A stretch of DNA of 64,000 nt, from contig JACPTK010000002.1 in NCBI GenBank assembly GCA_016192825.1, forward strand, positions 1-64,000. Direction: 5' to 3'. The position numbers and the translations under genes were made by a program. Origin of the DNA: Betaproteobacteria bacterium (lineage in GTDB: Bacteria; Pseudomonadota; Gammaproteobacteria; Burkholderiales; SG8-41). The notes under the pieces are model-generated. The model made no database searches. It worked only from the letters and a program-made list of their open reading frames with translations, and was not told where the DNA came from. Positions 22,565-31,300 of the stretch are shown here, one piece after another. Numbering within the stretch: position 1 is the first letter of the stretch; each line of letters opens with the position of its first letter.

Positions 22565-23314
22565 ATGCCGGCTGCGATCCCCATCCCTGCTGCAAACAGC
22601 CTGCTGGCCGCCCTGCCCCGCACCGAGTATCAGCGCCTGATTTCCGGCTTGGAGCCGGTCAAGCTCGCTTTCGGGGAAGTGCTCTATCAGCCCGGAGAAC
22701 CGATCCGGCATGCCTACTTCCCCAACGACTGCCTGATTTCCCTGCTGGCGGTAGTGGAGGGCCGCACCGTATTGGAGGTCGGATTGGTCGGCAGCGAAGG
22801 TATGGCCGGCATCTCCCTGGCGCTGGGGATCGGCGTTTCGCCCCTTCGCGCCCTGGTGCAGGAAAGCGGGACGGCGATGCGCATGAAATCCGCGCGCTTT
22901 GGCCGCGAATTCAGCCGCAACCCGTCGCTGCGACGGGAACTGTTCCGCTACACGCATTCATTGATGGCCCAGGCCACGCAAACCGCCGTGTGCAGCCGCT
23001 TTCACCTGCTGGAAGCACGCCTCGCCCGTTTGCTGCTGATGACGCGCGACCGCATGCGGTCAGACGATTTCCGTCTCACGCACGAATTTCTTGCGCAAAT
23101 GCTGGGGGTACGACGGGTCGGCGTCACCAAGGCGGCCGGCACCCTGCAGCACCACAACCTGATCAGTTACAGCCGCGGCGGCATCAGAATTCTCGATCGG
23201 GAGGGTCTCGAAGCGGCTTCATGCCGGTGTTACCAGATCGTCAAGAACGTGCACGACCGTACACAAGGCGAGCATTCAAATCGTAAGTATTCACCGATCG
23301 CTGCCGTGGCTTGA
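22565..23314 (+). CDS. Crp/Fnr family transcriptional regulator
   Basis: cNMP-like fold (LAFGEVLYQPGEPIRHAYFPNDCLISLLAVVEG) and HTH (LTHEFLAQMLGVRRVGVTKAAGTLQ). Confidence 0.9.
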   Translation: MPAAIPIPAANSLLAALPRTEYQRLISGLEPVKLAFGEVLYQPGEPIRHAYFPNDCLISLLAVVEGRTVLEVGLVGSEGMAGISLALGIGVSPLRALVQESGTAMRMKSARFGREFSRNPSLRRELFRYTHSLMAQATQTAVCSRFHLLEARLARLLLMTRDRMRSDDFRLTHEFLAQMLGVRRVGVTKAAGTLQHHNLISYSRGGIRILDREGLEAASCRCYQIVKNVHDRTQGEHSNRKYSPIAAVA

Positions 23315-23519
23315 GACGGTGACGACCGGATTCAACCGGAAAACCGTCGGGTTGCACGGCCGCAACATGAGGCCCAACTCCGAAAGCACTTCCGGCTCGC
23401 GCGGCGACTACAAGCCGGCGCAGGTCAGCAACGAAATCGTGGAAAAAGAGCTGATGAAGTTCATCGGTGAGATCGCCAACTGGTAAGATAAACCCGTCAC
23501 ATCATCGTAAGCCGCTCGC

Positions 23520-23738
23520 ATGATGACAGCAAGACGCAAGCCCAAACGCGCAGCGTATGGTATTCAAGACAAGGTAAGAACGCTTCGCGGCGAAGGCATC
23601 ATCAAGTACGTATTTCCACGAGGCCCGCATGGCAAGAACGCTTATTCCGTGGATCTTGGCAATAAGCGCGTTGGCGTGATATTCGCTGAAGATGAGATTA
23701 CGTTCATAGAAAGGGCAATAAATCACCTTGAACATTAA
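23520..23738 (+). CDS. Small hypothetical protein
   Basis: 72 aa ORF, MMTARRKPKRAAYGIQDKVRTLRGEGIIKYVFPRGPHGKNAYSVDLGNKRVGVIF. Confidence 0.5.
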   Translation: MMTARRKPKRAAYGIQDKVRTLRGEGIIKYVFPRGPHGKNAYSVDLGNKRVGVIFAEDEITFIERAINHLEH

Positions 23739-23893
23739 CGCTTGTGCGCTATGTTCACGAGCTGGCCATAGGCTTTTTCGTCGGCTTCTCCCTGCTGCCG
23801 GGTCAAATCCTTGATCAGTGCCAAAAGCGCCTTGATGTTCTGCGAAATTTCGGTAAGGCTGGAAAGCATCTGCTGCTCTTCGGTGCTGGTCAT
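23735..23893 (-). CDS. Small hypothetical protein
   Basis: MTSTEEQQMLSSLTEISQNIKALLALIKDLTRQQGEADEKAYGQLVNIAHKR; convergent with the preceding ORF. Confidence 0.4.
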   Translation of the reverse strand: MTSTEEQQMLSSLTEISQNIKALLALIKDLTRQQGEADEKAYGQLVNIAHKR

Positions 23894-24162
23894 ATCCAAT
23901 ACTCCTGTTTGATCTTGCGGCGGAGCGAAACCGGGCATTCTTCGGAATAGTGCCCTCGTTCGGGATCGCCCTGCAGCTCTCGCTCCTGATCGTCGTCTAC
24001 CGCGTTCTCCCGGAACCGGCCGCAGCGAACCGGCGCCCTCGTCGCACTTGCCGACGGTTACTGAGTGGCTGACTGGCCGCCGATCGACACGCTGAAGTTG
24101 GCCGTTTGCAGCTTGTACGAAGACGGGATACCCTCGATCATTATTCCCTCCCGGTCCGGAAC

Positions 24163-24187
24163 GTTCTGTGCGCTAGCGTACGTAGGG
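24163..24187. promoter_or_regulatory. Palindromic operator-like motif (site 3)
   Basis: GTTCTGTGCGCTAGCGTACGTAGGG upstream of the Crp-like gene at 24283. Confidence 0.7.
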
Positions 24188-24282
24188 AGTATGCTGCCCA
24201 ATCGAACCGATTCGCGTTCTTGATGGGCGCAATTCGGCCGCATCGGCAACGGCATCCTGAACGTGGATAGAACTGGCCCGCA

Positions 24283-25002
24283 ATGCCCGCATCACACAAA
24301 CCCGAGCAAAACCAGCTGCTTGCCGCCCTACCTGCGGCGGACTACGAGCGCCTGCGGCCCCATCTGGAACCCGTGACATTGCCGCTGGGCCTGGTCGTCT
24401 TCGAATCCGGCAGCAAATTGCGGCACCTGTATTTCCCCGCCAGCGGTATCGTGTCTTTGCTCTACGCCATGGAAAACGGGGCCTCGACGGAGATCGCGGT
24501 CATCGGCAACGAAGGCGCGGTCGGGATTGCGTTGTTCATGGGCGGTGAAAGCACGCCAAGCCGGGCGGTGGTGCAAAGCGCAGGCCACGGCTACCGGCTC
24601 AAGGCCGCCGTGCTGAAAACGGAATTCGAGCTCGGCGGCTCGCTGCAGCACCTGCTGCTGCGCTATACCCAGGCGCTCATCGCGCAGATGACGCAGACCG
24701 CGGTCTGCAACCGGCACCATTCGGTGGACCAGCAGCTATGCCGCTGGCTCTTGCTGAGCCTGGATCGGCTGCCCTCGAATAAGCTCGCCATGACCCAGGA
24801 GCTGATCGCCAACATGCTGGGGGTGCGCCGCGAAGGCGTCACCGAAGCCGCCGGCAAGCTGCAACAAGCGGGGCTGATCCGCTACAGCCGCGGCCACATC
24901 ACTGTCCTCGATCGCCCGAAGCTGGAGAAACGGGTATGCGAGTGCTACGCGGTGGTGAAAAAAGAAATGGACCGTCTGCTGCCCTACAAGACCCCAATCT
25001 GA
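24283..25002 (+). CDS. Crp/Fnr family transcriptional regulator (paralogue)
   Basis: Same architecture as 22565..23314 (LPLGLVVFESGSKLRHLYFPASGIVSLLYAMENG; MTQELIANMLGVRREGVTEAAGKLQ). Confidence 0.9.
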   Translation: MPASHKPEQNQLLAALPAADYERLRPHLEPVTLPLGLVVFESGSKLRHLYFPASGIVSLLYAMENGASTEIAVIGNEGAVGIALFMGGESTPSRAVVQSAGHGYRLKAAVLKTEFELGGSLQHLLLRYTQALIAQMTQTAVCNRHHSVDQQLCRWLLLSLDRLPSNKLAMTQELIANMLGVRREGVTEAAGKLQQAGLIRYSRGHITVLDRPKLEKRVCECYAVVKKEMDRLLPYKTPI

Positions 25003-25327
25003 TATCGCATCGAGCAGGAGACCGATCACGGCATTCCGGTTGATCGTGAAGGTCTCCAACCTTTTCGCGAATCATGCCGCACCGCCTTTCACCCCTGCCC
25101 TCGCAAGGACGGGGTTGGTTTCATCGCGCGTCGGGTGAATACGCACAGGGTCGGAAAGTCCGCACAGCATCCTGCCGTTGCGCACTCACTCAGTAAAGGC
25201 GGTTCGTCGCGATGAGAACTGCACGAACAGCGCGCCATCCCGTTCACGCTCCCGCACGCTCCCCGATAGGCGCTCCGACCCCTGAAGTCTCCATCATCAC
25301 GGTTATGGTCGCACTCATGAGTCGTTC

Positions 25328-25352
25328 GTTCTGTACGCTAGCGCACATACGG
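25328..25352. promoter_or_regulatory. Palindromic operator-like motif (site 4)
   Basis: GTTCTGTACGCTAGCGCACATACGG, about 40 nt upstream of the glucan synthase ORF. Confidence 0.7.
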
Positions 25353-25392
25353 CGCACGGCCTCCGCGCTAATCTTAATAGCAGCGGATTCCC

Positions 25393-28300
25393 GTGAAATC
25401 TCGGCGGCAGACCCGGTTGCCCCGCGTTTCTAATCGCAAATCGTGGTCTGAACGGTCCAACTTGAAATCGGCAATTCTTCGCGCCTTCGGGCGCGCCTCG
25501 CGGGCTCCACCATGGGATAACGAAAAGTCCATCCGCGAGGAGCTCTTCAGCATCGAGCGTCTCGAGCAGCATGCCGAGAGCCTCGCGGCAGCCCAGCCCA
25601 TCACCGCAAGGCGGGTGACGGGGCGATCGCTCGCCGTTCGACTGAGGGAAAACGAGTCGGTTCTGCTCGAAGCGTATCGCGCCATCGGCGACGCGGTCGG
25701 CGCGGGTCGTGCCATTACGCCGGCCGCCGAGTGGCTGCTCGACAACTACCATCTCGTCGAAGAGCAGATCCGCGAAATTCGTGACGATCTGCCACCGGGC
25801 TACTATCGGCAATTGCCGAAGCTGGCTGCCGGACCTTTTGCCGGCTATCCGCGGGTCTTCGGCGTGGCCTGGGCTTTTGTCGCTCATACCGACAGCCGCT
25901 TCGACCCGGAGATGCTGCGCCGGTTCGTGCGCGCCTACCAGCGCGTTCAGCCGCTGTCGATCGGGGAGTTGTGGGCGGTCGCGATCACGCTGCGGATCGT
26001 GCTCGTGGAGAATCTTCGACGCGGGGCCAGGCGCATCGTGGCGAGCCGCGCCGCGCGCCAGGAAGCGGATGCCCTGGCCGACCGGCTCCTGGGCGTGAAC
26101 GGGCGCCCGGGCAAGCCGATGCGCTCGGTCCTTCAGTATTACGAACAGGCATCGTTGCCGGACGCCTTCGCCGTCCAGCTCGTTCAACGGCTGCGGGACC
26201 AGGATCCGAAGATCACGCGGGCGCTGATGTGGCTCGAGGAGCGCCTGGCGGCACAGGGAACGACCGCCGACCAGATCGTGCACGACGAGCACCAAAGGCA
26301 AGGTGCGTCGAATGTGACGGTCCGCAACATCATCACGAGCATGCGCCTGATCTCCGACGTCGACTGGGCGGAGCTGTTCGAGAACGTCAGTCTAGTCGAC
26401 GAGACGCTGCGGTCCGGCAGCGATTTCGCGGGCATGGATTTTCCGACGCGCAACCTCTACCGCAGCGCGATCGAGGAGCTCGCGTGGGGCTCGAAATTGA
26501 CGGAACTGGAGATTGCGCGGGCGGCTCTTCTGGCCACAAACGATCCGGAGCGTCGGGCACAACAAGAGGGCGACGGTGCCGGTAGCCGCGAGCGCGATCC
26601 CGGTTATCACCTGATCGCCGGGGGGCGTCGCGCGTTCGAGGCGAGGGTCGGATTTCGCGCTCCCCTGCGGAGCTGGCCCGGCCGTTTCACCGCAACCATC
26701 GGCATCGGTGGCTATATCGGCACCATCGGCGTGGCCGCTGCGATCATTCTCTCCTTCTCGTTGTTTGCGCTGGCGGGAGCGGGAATCGGCGGCGGATGGC
26801 TCGTTTTTCTCGCGCTGCTCGGGCTGATCCCTGCCATCGATGCGGCGATGGCGCTCGTGAACCGCGGCATCACGAGAGAGTTCGGCGCGACGATCCTGCC
26901 GGGCCTGGAGCTGCGCGACGGCATACCTTCAAACCTGCGCACGGTAGTCGCCGTCCCGATCCTTCTCACGACGCAGGCCGCGCTCGAAGAGCAAATCGAG
27001 CGCCTGCAGATCCACCACCTTGCAAGTCCCGAACGCGAGCTTCATCTCGCGCTGCTCTCGGACTGGACGGACGCCGCGACCGAGACTGTTGAAGGAGATG
27101 ACGCGCTCCTCGACGCGGCCGCCGCGGGCATCGCCCGTCTGAATCGCCGCTATGGACCGGCGCCCGGGGGGGACCGCTTCCTCCTGCTCCATCGCCGGCG
27201 GGTATGGAACGAAGGGCAGAAGCGGTGGATCGGGTGGGAACGCAAGCGCGGCAAGCTCCACGAGTTGAACCGGCTGCTCCGCGGCGCGGCCGATACGACC
27301 TTCGTAGGTGTCGGCGGGCCGCCTTTCACCCCAGCTCCCGCCCCGCCTGCCGGCGTCCGTTACGTCATCACGCTCGACGCCGATACCCGGATGCCGCGGG
27401 AAACGGCCCGCCGACTGGTGGGTAAGATGGCGCATCCGCTCAACCATCCGCGGTTCGATGCCGGCACCCGGCGCGTCGTCGAAGGATATGGCGTGTTGCA
27501 GCCGCGCGTGACGCCTTCGCTGCCGATCGGCCGCGAGGGGTCGCTCTTCCAGCGCATCTTCTCCAGCACGAGCGGCATCGATCCGTACGCCTCTGCCGTG
27601 TCCGACGTGTATCAGGATCTCTTCGGCGAGGGTTCCTATACCGGCAAGGGCATCTACGATGTGGATGCCTTCGAAGCGGCGCTCGATGGCCGCGTGCACG
27701 AAAGCACGCTTCTCAGCCACGATCTTTTCGAGGGGACCTTCGCCCGCGCCGGCCTCGCTTCCGATATCGAGGTCGTCGAGGAGTTTCCGTCACGCTACGA
27801 CGTCGCCGCCGCACGCCAGCACCGCTGGGCGCGCGGCGACTGGCAGTTGCTGCCGTGGATACTCGGGCGCGGTGACGCCGCGGTCGAGGATCGGAGCACG
27901 AGCGCGGTCCCGCTGATCGGCCGCTGGAAGATGCTGGATAACCTGCGGCGGTCGCTGTCGGCGCCGGCGAGCGTCATCGCCCTGCTGGCGGGATGGGCAC
28001 TGCCGCTCCACGCGGCCGCCGTCTGGACCGGCTTCGTCGTGTCGACGATCGCGTTGTCGACGCTGCTCCCCGTTCTCGCCGTGATCGTGCCGCGACGTGC
28101 CCGGGTCACAGCACGCAGCCACCTGCGCGCGCTCGCGGCGGATGTCCGGCTCGCCATGTCCCTGACCGCATTGCTGGTCGTGTTCCTCGCGCATCAAGCC
28201 TGGTTGATGACGGATGCGGTCGGAAGAACGCTGTTTCGTCTGTTCGTGAGCCACCGGCATCTGCTCGACTGGGTCACGGCCGGTCAGGCGCAGGTGAGCC

Positions 28301-31300
28301 CCCGGCTCGATCTCCCCGGGTTCTATGAGCGGATGAGCGGTGGCGTCGTCATCGGCATCGTCGCTGCGGTCGTCGTATGGTGGGTCGGCTCCGACGCCTG
28401 GCCGTTGGCGGCGCCGTTCGTGATCGCCTGGATCGCGTCGCCGGCCGTCGCTCTATGGGCAAGCCTGTCGCCGCTCGTGGCCGGGCGCCTGTCGGTTTCG
28501 GACGCGGACGCCCGCGCTTTGAGGCTGGTCGCACGCCGGACCTGGCGCTTCTTCGAGACCTTCGTGACGGCGACGGACCACATGCTCCCGCCGGACAATT
28601 TCCAGGAAGACCCGAAGCCGACGGTCGCACACCGGACCTCTCCCACCAATCTCGGCCTCTACCTTCTCTGCACGGTCAGCGCCCGCGACTTCGGGTGGGC
28701 GGGGACGGCCGACACCGTCGATCGGCTGGAAGCGACACTCGCGACCATGAGCGGCCTCCAGCGGTTCCGCGGCCACTTCTATAACTGGTACGACACGCGG
28801 GACCTGCGTCCGCTGGACCCGCAATACGTTTCCTCGGTGGATAGCGGCAATCTGGCCGGACACCTGATCGCTCTTGCAAATACCTGTCGGGAGTGGATTG
28901 GCCACCCGGCGGCGGGACCTGAATTATTTGCCGGCATCGAGGACGGCCTCGAACTCACGCGCGAATCCTTGCAAGGGCTTCCCGACGACCGGCGCACGCA
29001 GACGATCACGCCGCACCAGCTCGGCGAGGCGCTCGATGCGCTGGCCGGCGCGCTCCACGACGAACGGTTGCCACCGGTGGATATCGCTGCACGGCTGGCA
29101 GAAGTCACGCCTCAGGCCATGACCATGGTGGACATCGCCCGGACGCTGGCGAGCGAACGCGGCGACGATGCCAGCGCCGAAATGCTGTTCTGGGCCGAGG
29201 CGACCCTGGAGGCGATCGAGAGTCACCGTCGTGACCTTACACAGAGCGCCGATGCCGCCCGCTCCCAGGAGCAGCGCCTCGCGACGCTCGAAGCGACGGC
29301 GCGGACCATGGCCGGCGCGATGGAGTTCGGCTTTCTCCTCGACCCGGAGCGCAAGCTTCTCTCGATCGGTTATCGGGTCGCGGAGGGCGGTCTCGACCCG
29401 AGCTGCTACGACCTGCTCGCCTCCGAGGCGCGCCTTGCGAGCTTCGTGGCGATCGCCAAGGGCGACGTCCCGCCGCGGCACTGGTTCCGCCTCGGGCGCG
29501 CCGTCACGCCGATCGGACGCGGCGCAGCGCTGATCTCCTGGTCGGGATCAATGTTCGAATATCTGATGCCGTCGCTCGTCATGCGCGCGCCGGCCGGCAG
29601 CCTGCTCGAGGAGACGAGCCGGCTCGTCGTACGCCGGCAGGTGAACTATGGCGCCACGCTCGATGTGCCCTGGGGCATCTCGGAGTCCGCCTACAACGTC
29701 CGCGACCTGGAGCTCACCTATCAGTATTCGAACTTTGGGATCCCGGGCCTGGGTTTGAAGCGCGGTTTGAGCCAGAACGCCGTCGTCGCGCCCTACGCGA
29801 CGGCGCTCGCGGCGATGGTCGATCCGGGAGCGGCGGCGCGTAACTTCGCCCGACTCGCCGCCCTGGGCGCGGGGGGCCGCTACGGCTTCTACGAGGCGCT
29901 GGATTACACACCCACGCGTCTGCCCGAGGGGAAAGACGTCGCGATCGTCCGCGCCTTCCTCGCGCACCATCAGGGCATGACGGTGGTCGGCATCGCCAAC
30001 GCTCTCCTCGACGGGAAGATGCGCGCACGGTTTCATGCCGAGCCGGTCGTACAGGCGACGGAACTGCTCCTGCAGGAACGCACGCCGCGCGATGTCGCGG
30101 TCGCTCATCCCAGGGCGGAGGAAGTCGAGACGGCAGCAACGGTCCGCGACCTGGAGCTGCCGGCGGTGCGGCGGCTGCGCTCCGTGCACGACGCCACGCC
30201 GGAGGCGCACCTGCTTTCGAACGGCCGCTATGCGGTGATGCTGACGGCGGCCGGCTCGGGGTACAGCCGCTGGGGCGACTCGGCGATCACGCGCTGGCGC
30301 GAGGACGTCACCCGCGACGACTGGGGCGCCTACGTGTTCCTGCGCGACGTTCAGAGCGGCGACGTGTGGTCCGCGGGCTACCAGCCGAGCGGCGTCGAAC
30401 CCGACAGTTACGACGTCACGTTCACCGAGGATCGCGCCGAGTTCGTCCGGCGCGACGGACCGATCACCACGACCCTCGACGTCGTCGTCTCGCCGGAGGA
30501 CAACGCCGAGGTGCGCCGCGTATCCGTCGCGAATGCGGGCAACGGGGACCGGGACATCGAGGTCACCTCATACGCCGAGCTCGTGCTGGCGCCGCCCGCC
30601 GCCGACGCGGCGCACCCGGCCTTTTCCAAGCTCTTCGTGCAAACCGAGTATCTCGCCAAGGTCGGGGCCATCCTGGCGACGCGGCGGCGTCGCTCGCCCG
30701 GCGAGCCCGAAATCTGGGCGGCGCATCTTGCCGTCGTGGAAGGCGAGACGGTGGGCGAGCCGGAGATCGAAACCGACCGGGCCCGTTTCCTCGGCCGTGG
30801 GCGCGAAGTCCGGACACCGATGGCCGTGATGGATGGCCTGCCGCTTTCCAATACGGTCGGTACCGTCCTCGATCCCGTTTTCGCGCTGCGCCGCCGCGTG
30901 AGGATAGCGCCGGGCAGGACGGTGCGCATCGCGTTCTGGACGGTCGTCGCGTCCTCCCGCGCCGAGGTGCTGGACCTCATCGACAAGCACGAGGACACGA
31001 CCGCCTTCGACCGCGCCGCCACCTTGGCGTGGACCCAGGCGCAAGTGCAGTTGAGCTATCTCGGCATCGAAGCGGAGCAGGCGGGCCTGTTTCAGCGTCT
31101 CGCCGGCCACGTGCTCTACGCCGATCCCACGCTCCGTCCGTCGTCCGACGCGATACGCCGCGGCGGCGGCGGGCCGGCGGTGCTCTGGGCCCAGGGCATT
31201 TCCGGCGACCTCCCGATCGTCCTTGCGCGGATCGACGATATCGAGGACGTCGCCGTCGTCCGCCAGTTGCTGCGAGCCCATGAATACTGGCGTATGAAGC

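Noticed and set aside
23364-23486. Possible short ORF MRPNSESTSGSRGDYKPAQVSNEIVEKELMKFIGEIANW
   Set aside because: Open frame with a tidy stop but no recognised family and no clear RBS; could be a gene-end remnant, insufficient support to call.
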